Below, piece by piece: positions 1 to 8,869 of a stretch of DNA of 64,000 nucleotides. The DNA comes from DATARR01 sp044868005. Its GTDB lineage: Bacteria > Acidobacteriota > Thermoanaerobaculia > Multivoradales > UBA5704. The stretch's first letter is position 1. Each line of letters opens with the position of its first letter. The translations under genes and the position numbers were made by a program. Below the pieces are notes generated by a model. It was not told where the DNA came from and did not search any database. It was given only the letters and a program-made list of their open reading frames with translations. The stretch spans positions 15,055-79,054 of the forward strand of contig JBIOVX010000229.1 of NCBI GenBank assembly GCA_044868005.1. Reading direction: 5' to 3'.

Positions 1-743
1 TGTCGGCCGGGATGGCGAAGAACACCTACGGCACCGGCTGCTTCCTGCTGATGAACACGGGCGAGCGGCCCATCCCCTCGCGGTACGAGCTGCTCACCAC
101 TCCGGCCTGGCGGCTCGGCGGCCGCACCACGTACGCCCTGGAGGGGAGCGTCTTCATGGCCGGCGCCGTGGTGCAGTGGCTGCGCGACGGCCTGGGGCTC
201 ATCCGCTCCTCCGCCGAGATCGAGGCGCTGGCCGCCAGCGTGCCGGACGCGGGGGGCGTCGTCCTGGTGCCCGCCTTCACCGGGCTCGGCGCTCCCCACT
301 GGGACGCCTATGCGCGCGGCGCGCTGGTGGGGATCACCCGCGGCACCACGGCCGCCCACGTCGCCCGCGCGGCCCTGGAGGGAATCGCCTTCCAGGTGGT
401 GGACGTCCTCGCCGCCATGGAGGCCGACTCCGGCGTGCGGGTCGCCGAACTGCGCGTGGACGGCGGCGCGACGGCCAACGACCTGTTGATGCAGCTCCAG
501 GCCGACCTCGCGGGTGTGCCGGTGGTGCGGCCGCGGGTGCAGGAGACGACGGCCCTCGGCGCCGCCTACCTCGCGGGCCTGGCGGTGGGCGTGTGGAAGG
601 ACACGGACGAGATCGCCGCCCGCTGGCAGGTCGAACGCCGCTTCGAGCCGGCCCTGGAACCGCACCGGGCGGCGGAGCGGCGGGCCCGCTGGAGCCGCGC
701 GGTGGAGCGGGCGAAGGGGTGGGAGGAGGCGGAGACCTCTTGA
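1..743 (+). CDS. glpK: Glycerol kinase, C-terminal part (5' end outside window)
   Basis: Phosphorylates glycerol to glycerol-3-phosphate with ATP in the cytoplasm. The frame is open to the left edge and reads AGMAKNTYGTGCF, an internal glycerol kinase motif, so the ATG at 12 is not the start. The remaining ~247 residues are the second half of the FGGY fold: the PAFTGLGAPHWD segment, the ITRGTTAAH segment, and the DGGATANDLLMQ nucleotide-site motif. The stop overlaps the TTG start of glpD, so the two genes form a glycerol catabolic operon. The family assignment is secure; only the N-terminal half is missing. Confidence 0.95.
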   Translation, partial: SAGMAKNTYGTGCFLLMNTGERPIPSRYELLTTPAWRLGGRTTYALEGSVFMAGAVVQWLRDGLGLIRSSAEIEALAASVPDAGGVVLVPAFTGLGAPHWDAYARGALVGITRGTTAAHVARAALEGIAFQVVDVLAAMEADSGVRVAELRVDGGATANDLLMQLQADLAGVPVVRPRVQETTALGAAYLAGLAVGVWKDTDEIAARWQVERRFEPALEPHRAAERRARWSRAVERAKGWEEAETS

Positions 744-2302
744 ACCGCGCCGCCATGCTGGCCCGGCTCCTCGATGCCGGCGAGGCCTGGGACATCCTGG
801 TGGTCGGCGGCGGCGCCACGGGCCTGGGAGCGGCCGTGGACGCGGCGGCCCGCGGCTATCGCACGGCGCTGATCGAAGGGCACGATTTCGCCAAGGGCAC
901 CTCCAGCCGCAGCACCAAGCTGGTGCACGGCGGCGTGCGCTACCTCCAGCAGGGGAACGTCACGCTGGTGCTCGACGCCCTGCGCGAACGCGGACGGCTG
1001 CTGCGCAACGCGCCGCACCTGGTGCGCAACCTCGCCTTCGTCGTACCCAGCTACGACTGGTGGGAGGGCCCCTTCTACGGCGCCGGATTGAAGCTCTACG
1101 ATCTGCTCGCCGGCAGGATGGGCCTCGAGCCCTCCCGCTTGCTCTCCCGCGAGGAGACGCTCGACCGCATCCCCACCCTGGAACCGCAGGGCCTGCGAGG
1201 CGGCGTCGTCTATCAGGATGCGCAGTTCGACGACGCGCGCCTCGCCGTGACCCTGGCCCGCACCGTGGCGGACCGCGGCGGCGTGGCCGTGAATTACGTC
1301 AAGGCGGTGGGCCTGCTCAAGGAGGGAGGCCTGGTGCGCGGCGCCGTGGTGCGTGACGAGGAGACGGGCGCGGAAGCCGAGGTGCGGGCGCGGGCCGTGG
1401 TCAACGCCACCGGCGTCTTCGCCGACGAGCTGCGGCGGCTGGACGATCCCGAGAGCCTGCCGGTGCTGGCGCCGAGCCAGGGGATCCACCTGGTGCTCGA
1501 CCGCCGCTTCCAGCCCGGCGAGAGCGCCATCCTCGTCCCTCACACGGACGACCGCCGCGTGCTCTTCGCCGTGCCCTGGCAGGACCGCGTGGTGGTGGGC
1601 ACCACGGACACGCCGGCCGTCGAGCGCTCGCTGGAGCCGCGCCCGCGGCCGGAGGAGATCGAGTTCCTCCTCACCCACATCGCCCGCTACCTCACCCGGG
1701 ATCCGCTCCCTGCGGACGTCCTCTCCTGCTTCGCCGGCTTGCGGCCGCTGGTGCGCGGCGGCCGCGCCGCGGAGAAGACCGCGGCCCTCTCCCGCGATCA
1801 CACGCTCCTCGTCTCGCCCTCGGGCCTCGTCACCATCACCGGCGGCAAGTGGACGACCTACCGCCGCATGGGCGAGGACGCCGTCGATCAGGCGGCCCTC
1901 GTGGCCGGCCTCGACGAGCGTCCCTGCCCCACCGCCGATCTCCGCCTGCACGGCTGGAGCGAGGAGAACCGTCCCGACGCGGCCTGGGCCGAATACGGCG
2001 CGGACGCACCCGCCCTCGCCCGCCTCGCCGCCGAGCGCCCCGGCTGGGACGAGCCCCTCCACTTCAACCTCCCCTACCGCGCCTGCGAGGTGATCTGGGC
2101 CGCCCGCCACGAGATGGCCCGCACCGTCGAGGACGTCCTCGCCCGCCGCACCCGCGCCCTCCTCCTCGACGCCCGCGCCAGCGCCGAGATCGCCCCGGAA
2201 GTGGCCCGGCTGCTGGCGGCGGAGCTGGGAAAGGACGAGGCCTGGCAGCGGGGGCAGGTGGAGGCGTACCGGGAGGTGGCTAGAGGGTATTGGTTGGAGT
2301 AA
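740..2302 (+). CDS. glpD: Aerobic glycerol-3-phosphate dehydrogenase
   Basis: FAD enzyme that oxidises glycerol-3-phosphate to dihydroxyacetone phosphate and passes electrons to quinone at the inner membrane. The N-terminal dinucleotide-binding motif is VVGGGATGLGAAVDAA; the SSRSTKLVHGGVRYLQ stretch and the late ITGGKWTTYRRMGEDA motif are typical of GlpD. The chosen TTG start at 740 overlaps the glpK stop (TTGA) and has GGAGGAGG about 10 bases upstream. The ATG at 755 is possible but has no ribosome binding site. About 520 residues, normal for the family. Translationally coupled to glpK. Confidence 0.93.
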   Translation: MNRAAMLARLLDAGEAWDILVVGGGATGLGAAVDAAARGYRTALIEGHDFAKGTSSRSTKLVHGGVRYLQQGNVTLVLDALRERGRLLRNAPHLVRNLAFVVPSYDWWEGPFYGAGLKLYDLLAGRMGLEPSRLLSREETLDRIPTLEPQGLRGGVVYQDAQFDDARLAVTLARTVADRGGVAVNYVKAVGLLKEGGLVRGAVVRDEETGAEAEVRARAVVNATGVFADELRRLDDPESLPVLAPSQGIHLVLDRRFQPGESAILVPHTDDRRVLFAVPWQDRVVVGTTDTPAVERSLEPRPRPEEIEFLLTHIARYLTRDPLPADVLSCFAGLRPLVRGGRAAEKTAALSRDHTLLVSPSGLVTITGGKWTTYRRMGEDAVDQAALVAGLDERPCPTADLRLHGWSEENRPDAAWAEYGADAPALARLAAERPGWDEPLHFNLPYRACEVIWAARHEMARTVEDVLARRTRALLLDARASAEIAPEVARLLAAELGKDEAWQRGQVEAYREVARGYWLE

Positions 2303-2354
2303 ACCGATCCCAACGGAGCCCCGAAGGGGCGGAGGCAGTTGAGGCGGTCTGCCC

Positions 2355-2511
2355 TTCGAAGCCTCACCCCCTGTCCCCCTCTCCCTGACGGGCGAGGGGG
2401 GACGTGGGCCAAGGAATCTTGCCAAAGCCGAACCTTCCTATCAGCAAAGCCGGTTGTGAATCGTCCCCCCTCGCCCGTCAGGGAGAGGGGGACAGGGGGT
2501 GAGGCTTCGAA
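2355..2511. repeat. Nested inverted-repeat element, copy 1 (157 bp)
   Basis: Two perfect 49-bp arms in inverted orientation (2355-2403 and 2463-2511) flank a 59-bp centre. Each arm starts or ends with TTCGAAGCCTCACCCCCTG and contains its own smaller hairpin (GTCCCCCTC pairing with GAGGGGGAC). There is no coding capacity. It resembles a non-autonomous palindromic intergenic repeat. A second copy lies at 4225-4419, so the pair brackets the M48 protease and the small membrane gene. Confidence 0.85.
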
Positions 2512-2551
2512 GCGCAGACCCCACCGCCATCCAAGGTCCCAATGAACAGCG

Positions 2552-3853
2552 TCAGGGCGCCGCCGGCCCCATATGCTCCGCCTTCCACCGCATCGCCATC
2601 AGAATGCGGTTCCGCCCGCTCGGATGGTCGTAGAAGATCCACTCCTCGATCGGACCGGGCGAGAGCTTGCGGTACTCGCTGAGCTGCAGCGCCACCTCGG
2701 CGAAGCCGTCCGGCTGGCGGGAGGCGTTCAAGCCGAAGATGTCGGCCTCGGCCTCGTTGGTGCGGATGAAGGTGTGGTTCAACGGCGTGAGGACGAAGAA
2801 GAAGATCCCGAGCAGCGCCATGAGCAGCGGCAGGCCGGCCGGATCGCCCACGCCGCGCACGCCCCAGCGCTCCCCCCAGCGGGCGCGCGCCCGCTCGAAG
2901 CTCCAGTGCAGGAAGCCGAAGCCCGCGGTCAATACCAGCGCGAACCAAAGGATGATCTCGTAGACGTGGTTGAGCACGTAGTGCCCCATCTCGTGCCCCA
3001 TCACGGCCTCGATGCCCGCCGGCGACGTGCGCTTCAGCAGGTTGTCGTTGAGGGCGATGCGCGTGGTGCCGAACAGGCCGGCGACGTTGGCGCTGATGCG
3101 CTTCGTCTGGCGCGAGGCGTCCACCACGTAGACGTGCTGCGCCGGAATGCCGTTGGCGCGGGCCAGAGATAGGATCGGCCCGCGCAGGTTCGGATCCCGC
3201 AGCTCGGTGTACTTGTTGAACAGCGGCTCGATGAACACCGGCGCGAGCGCCACGCCGACGACGAGGAAGAGCAGCGCCACCACCGACCCCCACAGCCACC
3301 AGGTGCGCGGCGCCTTGCGCAGCACGCCGTAGAGGCCCATGAGAGCGGCGCCGCCGAAGACCAGCGTCACGCCCAGCGCCTTGGTCTGGTCCCACAGCCA
3401 GGCCGGGAAATCCTGCGTCGCCATGCCGTACTGGTGCTCGCGGAAGAAGTCCGTGTAGACGGCGAAGGGGAAGAAGAGGACGGCCGTGACCACGAAGTAC
3501 TGGAGGGCGTAGAGCAGCGTCCGCAAGGGACCGAAGCGCGTCGTCCGCTCGGCCAGGTCGCGCATGCGGGCCGACAGCCGCGTGGCGAGCAGCAGCCAGT
3601 AGACGCCGAGCCCGTAGAGGAAGCCCCAGAGCATGATCCAGTAGCCGCCCTCGAAGTAGGCGTCCGAGCGGGCCCGCTTCTCCGGGCTCAGCTTCGCCAG
3701 ATACGCTTCCGTCGCCGCCTCGGGGTCGAAGCGTTCCGTGCGCGCCGACGCGCCCGCCGGCGGCGCCCCTTCCCTCGCCGCGGGCTGGGCCGCGGCGGCC
3801 CCCGCGAGCGCGAGCAGGCACAGGCCAACGCCGATTCCCTGGATCATTCGCAT
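2552..3853 (-). CDS. Membrane M48 family metalloprotease (Ste24/CAAX prenyl protease-like)
   Basis: Zinc metalloprotease of the Ste24-like M48 branch. There is an N-terminal signal-like hydrophobic stretch (residues 4-22), then membrane segments around 70-90, 115-132, 160-176 and 188-205. The zinc motif HEMGH is at 287-291, followed by more hydrophobic helices and the downstream NEAEAD motif that supplies the third zinc ligand. In eukaryotes the family cleaves prenylated CAAX proteins; bacterial members probably act in membrane protein quality control. At 433 residues it is full length. It stands alone between two inverted-repeat elements and is transcribed divergently from the small gene at 3973. 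Confidence 0.87.
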   Translation of the reverse strand: MRMIQGIGVGLCLLALAGAAAAQPAAREGAPPAGASARTERFDPEAATEAYLAKLSPEKRARSDAYFEGGYWIMLWGFLYGLGVYWLLLATRLSARMRDLAERTTRFGPLRTLLYALQYFVVTAVLFFPFAVYTDFFREHQYGMATQDFPAWLWDQTKALGVTLVFGGAALMGLYGVLRKAPRTWWLWGSVVALLFLVVGVALAPVFIEPLFNKYTELRDPNLRGPILSLARANGIPAQHVYVVDASRQTKRISANVAGLFGTTRIALNDNLLKRTSPAGIEAVMGHEMGHYVLNHVYEIILWFALVLTAGFGFLHWSFERARARWGERWGVRGVGDPAGLPLLMALLGIFFFVLTPLNHTFIRTNEAEADIFGLNASRQPDGFAEVALQLSEYRKLSPGPIEEWIFYDHPSGRNRILMAMRWKAEHMGPAAP

Positions 3854-3972
3854 CCGGTCTCCTCCTCCTGGATTTGCCGCAGTCTATGCGACCCGGCGTG
3901 CTCTTTGCAGTCCCCGGAGCGGAGACCGGCGTCCGGGCAGGCCTCCGGGAGATGAGAGGAAGGAGCAACACC

Positions 3973-4164
3973 GTGGCTGACACCAAGATCGAACCCAAGC
4001 GCCGCCGCCTCCTGCCGTGGATCCTCGGGCTCGTCCTGCTGGCCCTCGCGGCCTTCGGCTTGATGGCCATGGCGGCGGACCGGCATGCGGCGGCAGCCCC
4101 GGACCACGGGACCGCCACCACCGTGCGCGACGACATTCCTCCCCGGCTGCGGCAGTACGCGTGA
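3973..4164 (+). CDS. Small single-pass membrane protein, unknown function
   Basis: A 63-residue protein with a GTG start at 3973, preceded by AGGAAGGAG at a good distance. A basic N-terminus (KPRRR-like, residues 6-11) is followed by one hydrophobic helix (about 12-33) and a short polar tail, so it is predicted to sit in the inner membrane. An in-frame ATG at 3874 would add 33 residues but has no ribosome binding site and lies against the start of the divergent protease gene. I recognise no family. Confidence 0.55.
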   Translation: MADTKIEPKRRRLLPWILGLVLLALAAFGLMAMAADRHAAAAPDHGTATTVRDDIPPRLRQYA

Positions 4165-4224
4165 GGGGGGATCTCCTGTCCACCTCTCCCTCGGGGCCTG
4201 TGGATGATCCGCGGGCATGCCCTG

Positions 4225-4419
4225 CGAAGCCTCACCCCCTGTCCCCCTCTCCCTGACGGGCGAGGGGGGACGATTCCCGAACCGATCGCGACACGTAGGG
4301 TGCGCCTTTGCGCACCATAAACAGTAAAGCCACACGTGGGGCATCGGCTGGGCAAGGTCCCTTCGCCTGCGTCCCCCCTCGCCCGTCAGGGAGTGGGGGA
4401 CAGGGGGTGAGGCTTCGAA
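4225..4419. repeat. Nested inverted-repeat element, copy 2 (195 bp)
   Basis: Same arms as the element at 2355-2511: 4225-4271 and, inverted, 4371-4419, with a single base change in the right arm. The 99-bp centre differs from copy 1 and has a small hairpin at 4299-4316 (GGTGCGC pairing with GCGCACC). It fills most of the 390-bp gap before the stressosome operon. Nothing else is recognisable in that gap. Confidence 0.82.
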
Positions 4420-4556
4420 GGGTAGACGGCCCCGCCCTTCGTATGGATTTTGTCGTAGCAATATGCTAAAAACTTGCAGCTTTCCACTGTGAGAGCCGGT
4501 ATGGCGATGACACGAGAGGCGGGCGCCCCGGCGCCCGCCCCCGGATTGGAGCGTTC

Positions 4557-4913
4557 ATGGAGCAAGAGCTGCCCATCATCCAGATCCGCAACTGCCTGCT
4601 GGTGAGCATCCAGACCGAGCTGCACGACCGGCTCGCCCTGGACCTCCAGGCCTCGCTCATGGAGCGCGTGCGCGTCGTCAACGCCCGCGGCGTCATCCTC
4701 GACGTCTCCGGCGTGGAGGTGATCGACAGCTATATCACCCGCATTCTCAATGACATCGGCAAGTCCGTGCGCTTCATGGGGGCCGAGTGCTACATCGTCG
4801 GCATCCGGCCGGCCGTGGCCATGACGCTGATCGAGATGGGAGTCGAGCTGGATTCGGTGAGCACCGCCCTCAACCTCGACCTGGCGCTGGAGAGGCTCGA
4901 GCTGTTGCAATGA
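4557..4913 (+). CDS. rsbS: RsbS-like STAS domain protein (stressosome scaffold)
   Basis: Single-STAS-domain antagonist of 118 residues. In Bacillus, RsbS and RsbR form the stressosome core that holds the RsbT kinase until stress triggers phosphorylation. The DVSGVEVIDSYITR segment (49-62) matches the RsbS phosphorylation site, with Ser58 in place of the regulatory serine, followed by the usual GAECYIVGIRPAVA stretch. First gene of a five-gene unit; its stop overlaps the next start by ATGA. It lacks the N-terminal sensor module that RsbR proteins have, which supports RsbS. Confidence 0.85.
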   Translation: MEQELPIIQIRNCLLVSIQTELHDRLALDLQASLMERVRVVNARGVILDVSGVEVIDSYITRILNDIGKSVRFMGAECYIVGIRPAVAMTLIEMGVELDSVSTALNLDLALERLELLQ

Positions 4914-5605
4914 AGACGGTGGAGAAAGAGATCGGGGAGGTCCTGACGGGGACCATCTCGTCGATCACCCAGCGCAGCATCTTCAGCCGCATGGGGAGCC
5001 TCGCGGCGACGCCGGTGCACCAGCTCACGCCGAGCGATCGGGCGGCCGTGCTGCAGGAGCTCGAGAGCTCGCTGCGCCTCTTCGCGCGCAGCAACAGCGG
5101 CCAGCTCATCGCCTCCTGCGCCCGGGTGCTGAGCCCCGACGCGGCCCCGGGCGCGGGCTCCGGCGGCGGCGCGGCCACGCCCGCCGGCATCGCCCTGGCC
5201 CCGAAGCGGTTCTCCATCGAGCAGGAGAAGGACATCGCAACGGCGCGGCTCGAAGCCTGGTCCGAGGCGGTGCGCATCGGCCTGTCGAAATTCGCCTCGG
5301 TCAAGGTGGCCACCGCCGTCTCCGAGCTCGCCCGCAACATCGTCTTCTACGCCGGCAAGGGCACCGTCGAGCTGCGCTCGCTGCAGGACGAGCGCGGCAT
5401 CACCGGCCTGCAGATCATCGCCTCGGACCAGGGGCCGGGCATCGCCGCCGACAAGCTCGAAGACATCTGGGCGGGCACCTACAAATCGCAGCGCGGCATG
5501 GGCAAGGGATTGATCGCGGTCAAGAAGCTGGTGGACGACTTCCAGATGGATACCCGTCCCGGCGCCGGCACCACGGTGACCTGCCTGTTTCGGGGGGAAC
5601 GTTGA
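4910..5605 (+). CDS. rsbT: RsbT-like serine kinase with N-terminal extension
   Basis: GHKL-fold switch kinase predicted to phosphorylate the STAS partners. The C-terminal ~130 residues carry the ATP-binding boxes: SELARNI (N box), DQGPGI (G1) and GMGKGL (G2). About 100 residues precede this domain, including a Gly/Ala-rich linker, whereas classical RsbT has about 133 residues in total; the extension is unrecognised. The ATG at 4910 overlaps the rsbS stop, and the ORF continues upstream only in the rsbS shadow. The next gene starts inside its stop (TTGA). Translationally coupled on both sides. Confidence 0.83.
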   Translation: MKTVEKEIGEVLTGTISSITQRSIFSRMGSLAATPVHQLTPSDRAAVLQELESSLRLFARSNSGQLIASCARVLSPDAAPGAGSGGGAATPAGIALAPKRFSIEQEKDIATARLEAWSEAVRIGLSKFASVKVATAVSELARNIVFYAGKGTVELRSLQDERGITGLQIIASDQGPGIAADKLEDIWAGTYKSQRGMGKGLIAVKKLVDDFQMDTRPGAGTTVTCLFRGER

Positions 5606-6198
5606 AGATCGGCGGGTTCAGCCGTCCCTACAAGGGCCTGACGATCTGCGGCGACAGCTTCGTCATCGAGCACCGCAACGGCGCCGTCCTCGCCGGCGTG
5701 GTGGACGGGCTCGGCCACGGTTACGAGTCGTCCGTCGCCGCCGAGCTGGCCTCCGAGGTCATCCGCGAGCACGCCCATCTCTCCGTCGAGGCCATCCTCC
5801 GGCATTGCCACCGGGAGCTGCGCGTCACCCGCGGCGCCGCTCTCGGCCTGCTCAAGGTGGACGAGGGAGGCGCCGGCGAGTTCTGCGGCATCGGCAACAT
5901 CGAGGTGCAGGCGCTCCACGGCCGCTCGCCGAGCATCTTCTGCCTGGCCGGCATCGTCGGGCACAACGTGCGGGTTTCCAAGGTGATGACGTTCGCCATG
6001 AGCCCGGGAGACATCTACTGCCTGACGACCGACGGCGTCTCCAGCCGGGGCAACCTCAAGTCCTGCCTGCCGGGCGCGCCGGAGACCGTGGCGCGGCGCA
6101 TCGTGGAGAGCTGGGGAAAGGATCATGACGACGCCACCGCCGTCGTCCTGGGCTTCGGCGACGGGACCCTGCTGGCCGATACGGCGGCCGGCCGGTGA
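5602..6198 (+). CDS. rsbX: RsbX-like PP2C-family serine phosphatase
   Basis: Metal-dependent PP2C/SpoIIE-type phosphatase of 198 residues, the size of RsbX. RsbX resets the stressosome by dephosphorylating RsbS and RsbR. The metal-binding motifs are visible: GDSF (Asp18), VVDGLGHG (Asp35), TTDG (Asp144) and DDAT (176-179). It starts at TTG 5602, overlapping the kinase stop, with a GGGGGAA sequence upstream. It lacks the long sensor region of RsbU, which supports the feedback phosphatase role. Confidence 0.84.
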   Translation: MKIGGFSRPYKGLTICGDSFVIEHRNGAVLAGVVDGLGHGYESSVAAELASEVIREHAHLSVEAILRHCHRELRVTRGAALGLLKVDEGGAGEFCGIGNIEVQALHGRSPSIFCLAGIVGHNVRVSKVMTFAMSPGDIYCLTTDGVSSRGNLKSCLPGAPETVARRIVESWGKDHDDATAVVLGFGDGTLLADTAAGR

Positions 6199-6270
6199 GC
6201 GCGGCAACGCAAGAGAACCGGGAGCGCTGGATATCCGTCCACTGAAAACGGTATGGCGAGGGAAAAACGC

Positions 6271-6975
6271 ATGGACAAGAACGGACCCTCTCACGTCAAG
6301 GTAACGTCCCAGCGGCTGCAGTCGGTCATCGAGGCGCTCTCCTACGCGAGCGTCGACGAGTTCGACTCCTGCCTCGAGCTGCTCCAGCGCTCCACCGAGA
6401 AAGACGAGTTCTCCGAGCTGGAGACCGCCTTCGTCATCTTCGTCAGCGAGCTCGGCGCGGCCAAGGCCGAGCTCAACCGCGCCCTCGCCCAGCAGGAGGC
6501 GATCAACCGCGAGCTGGAAGCGAAGCTGGAGACCATCGAGATGCAGCAGGCCGCCATCCGCGAGCTGTCGACGCCGATCATCGAGGTCTGGGCCGGCGTC
6601 CTCTGCCTGCCCGTGGTCGGCATCGTCGACAGCCAGCGCAGCGCCGAGATGACCGAGACGCTGCTCGAGACCATCGTCCAGAAGCAGGCGCGCATGGCCA
6701 TCGTCGACATCACCGGCATCGACGTCATGGATACCAAGACGGCCGACCACTTCATCAAGATGGCGCGCGCCGTGCGCCTGCTCGGCGCCGAGTGCATCGT
6801 CAGCGGCATCAACCCCGGTATCGCGCAGACCCTGACCCACATCGGCGTCGATCTCACGGGAGTGCGCACGCTGCGCAGCCTGCGCGACGCCTTGCAGCTC
6901 TATCTGCGGGAGACGGAGCAGCTCGTCGTGCAGCAGCAGGCGACGATCGCGCGCAGCAAGCTCTCCGAGGTCTAG
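6271..6975 (+). CDS. rsbR: RsbR-like stressosome protein (N-terminal module plus STAS)
   Basis: 234 residues: an N-terminal helical region (1-60), a long coiled coil (about 60-98, rich in E, A and L), and a C-terminal STAS domain beginning at STPIIEVW (100). The DITGIDVMDT stretch puts Thr155 at the position of a RsbR phosphothreonine. The ATG at 6271 is chosen because GAGGG at 6258-6262 is 8 bases upstream; the ATG at 6253 has no such site. The N-terminus is shorter than the globin-like sensor of Bacillus RsbR, so the signal sensed is unknown. It lies 72 bases after rsbX. Confidence 0.8.
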   Translation: MDKNGPSHVKVTSQRLQSVIEALSYASVDEFDSCLELLQRSTEKDEFSELETAFVIFVSELGAAKAELNRALAQQEAINRELEAKLETIEMQQAAIRELSTPIIEVWAGVLCLPVVGIVDSQRSAEMTETLLETIVQKQARMAIVDITGIDVMDTKTADHFIKMARAVRLLGAECIVSGINPGIAQTLTHIGVDLTGVRTLRSLRDALQLYLRETEQLVVQQQATIARSKLSEV

Positions 6976-6981
6976 CCGCCG

Positions 6982-7455
6982 ATGCTGCCGGAGTCTCTCG
7001 AGCCGGAGCGGACGCGGCGCGCGGAGTTCCCCATCCGCCGGCGCGGCGACGTGGTGGTGGCGAGCAGCCAGGCCGGCCGGCTGGCGCGCGGCTGGGGGCT
7101 CGACCGCAAGCGCGCCGCGGAGCTCTCGATCGTCGTCTCCGAGCTGGCCTCGAACATCGTCAAGCACGGGGTTCTGGGCGAGATCGTCCTCACTCACGCG
7201 CCGGGCGGCGAGATCACCGTCGAGGCCCGCGACGTCGGTCCTCCCATCCGCGACCTCGACATCGCCATGCTCGACGGCCACGACGACCAGGGGCCCATCG
7301 ATCCCGCCCTCCTCCTGGGCCGCGGCGGCCTCGGCACCGGCCTCGGCGCCGTGGCGCGCTTCGCCGACCGCGTCGAGTACCGCGAGGAAAGCGGCGGCGG
7401 CAAGACGATCACCGCCTGGTTCTCCCTGAGAACCGGCGTCCTACGGCGATCTTGA
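6982..7455 (+). CDS. Second RsbT/RsbW-like anti-sigma regulatory kinase
   Basis: GHKL ATPase of 157 residues with the N box SELASNIVKHG (about 53-63), an EARDVGPPI G1-like box, and a GRGGLGTGLGAV glycine loop. The size and lack of extension match RsbT or RsbW. It starts 6 bases after rsbR. It may be the canonical RsbT of the module or a kinase acting on an output partner; the sequence alone does not decide. No sigma factor lies next to it. Confidence 0.78.
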   Translation: MLPESLEPERTRRAEFPIRRRGDVVVASSQAGRLARGWGLDRKRAAELSIVVSELASNIVKHGVLGEIVLTHAPGGEITVEARDVGPPIRDLDIAMLDGHDDQGPIDPALLLGRGGLGTGLGAVARFADRVEYREESGGGKTITAWFSLRTGVLRRS

Positions 7456-7485
7456 GATTTGAAGCTCGAGGTGGCGAACGGCGCT

Positions 7486-8802
7486 TCAGGCCGAAGGGGA
7501 GTTTCCGTAGGCGTCGGCACTGGGCTCCCATTCGCGGAGGAACGCCACCGTCTGGGCAATGAGCTCGACAGAGGCCTTCTCGATGCGGAAAGCCTCCTTG
7601 AGGAGATGCACCGCGGCCACGGCTTCACGGTGGATGTCGAGAGCGGCGAAAACTCCCGCCGCCTCGATCACCACCTTCTCGGCTTCGGCCACCCGTCCCT
7701 GACGCATCCAGACGAGCGCGAGGTCGAGCGCCGCAACGGCTTCACCAAACCCGAGCCCGAGCCTCTCAAACTCCTCCTTGACTTCCAGGAACACGGCCTC
7801 GGCGTCGGCAAGGCTCCCCAGCCCGGCATGGATCTGCCCCTCCACCCAGTGCAGCGTGGTGGCCATCACCTGGCCGGCGGGCCGGGCGAGATGCCGGTTC
7901 TTGGAGAGGAGCTCTCTCGCCTCCAGAAAGTTGCCGCAGGCTACCAGGAACGACAAGTGGTTGTGCACGGCGACCGCGGGTAACGCCGGATCTCTCGTCT
8001 CGTCGATCAGGCTGAGCCCTCGTTCGTTGAGGGCAAGAGCTTCTTCCGGACGGCCGGAGCTATGCAAATATTTGGCTTTCGCGATGAGGGACCGCCCGGC
8101 CAGGTGAACGTCGCCGACCTCCAGGTACAAGGCATAGACGACGTCGAGCGCTTCGAGGGCGAGGGCAAACTTCCTCTGCGTTCCCAGAAGGGAGGCGTGG
8201 AGATTGAAGAGCCGTGCCTTGAGCAGCCGGTCCCCCGTGCCCCGCTCCAGCAGTTGGAAGGCGTTGGCGAAGGCGCGTTGCGCCTCCCAGAGGTTCTCCG
8301 CCACCCGGTAGGCATTGGCGAGCTCACCCCAGGCCCGAGCCTGCTGGTCCGCTACCCGGCGAGCACCGAGGACGGCAGGGTCGAGCCCGAGCGCCAGCTC
8401 GACGGCACTGCAGGTGAGGCGCACCATCTCCCGCGGATCGTCATACCGCATCGCATAGCTTCGCTCGAAAAGCGAATCGAGGCCACCGAGCGCTTTGACC
8501 GGCGCCTGGACCTCATCGGCGGCCGCAGCCAAACCTCGATCCTGAGCCGGAAGACCGCCCATGGCCCCGGTGTGGCGATCCCCAGGGGAGGCCCTCTGGA
8601 ACGCACTCTCGAAAGAGGCCTCCAGCACTCGGTCGTACTCCGACTCGCGTTCGGGAGCAAGCGGATGGAGCTCCTCTCCCAGAACGGCGCGACACTGGGC
8701 GCACCCACGAAGCAGGTGGCGAACAACCTCTCGCCAGCGCTCGCGGGAGAGCTCCTTCCGCAAGGCCGCTTGCGACTCCGCCGGGGTGAGGTGCTCGCTC
8801 AA
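7486..8802 (-). CDS. TPR-repeat protein with a short cysteine motif, probable regulator
   Basis: About 438 residues. The N-terminal part (1-60) has a CAQC motif after a helical RELS..WREVVRHLL stretch, reminiscent of reduced zinc-finger anti-sigma domains. The rest is helical, with TPR-like repeats such as EAQRAFANAFQLLERG and RPEEALALNERGL. No membrane segment is visible. The TTG at 8802 is the best start: AGAAGGAGATACG lies directly upstream, while the longer reading to 8979 has no such signal. It faces the stressosome operon with only 30 bases between stops. Function unknown; a regulatory scaffold is likely. Confidence 0.65.
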   Translation of the reverse strand: MSEHLTPAESQAALRKELSRERWREVVRHLLRGCAQCRAVLGEELHPLAPERESEYDRVLEASFESAFQRASPGDRHTGAMGGLPAQDRGLAAAADEVQAPVKALGGLDSLFERSYAMRYDDPREMVRLTCSAVELALGLDPAVLGARRVADQQARAWGELANAYRVAENLWEAQRAFANAFQLLERGTGDRLLKARLFNLHASLLGTQRKFALALEALDVVYALYLEVGDVHLAGRSLIAKAKYLHSSGRPEEALALNERGLSLIDETRDPALPAVAVHNHLSFLVACGNFLEARELLSKNRHLARPAGQVMATTLHWVEGQIHAGLGSLADAEAVFLEVKEEFERLGLGFGEAVAALDLALVWMRQGRVAEAEKVVIEAAGVFAALDIHREAVAAVHLLKEAFRIEKASVELIAQTVAFLREWEPSADAYGNSPSA

Positions 8803-8869
8803 CGTATCTCCTTCTGGGACTCCCTGTATTCTCTCACAGATCGCTCCCGTTCCAGCCTGTATCCAATTT

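Noticed and set aside
12..743. Glycerol kinase starting at ATG 12
   Set aside because: Conserved AGMAKNTYGTG motif is internal in the family; the frame is open to the window edge.
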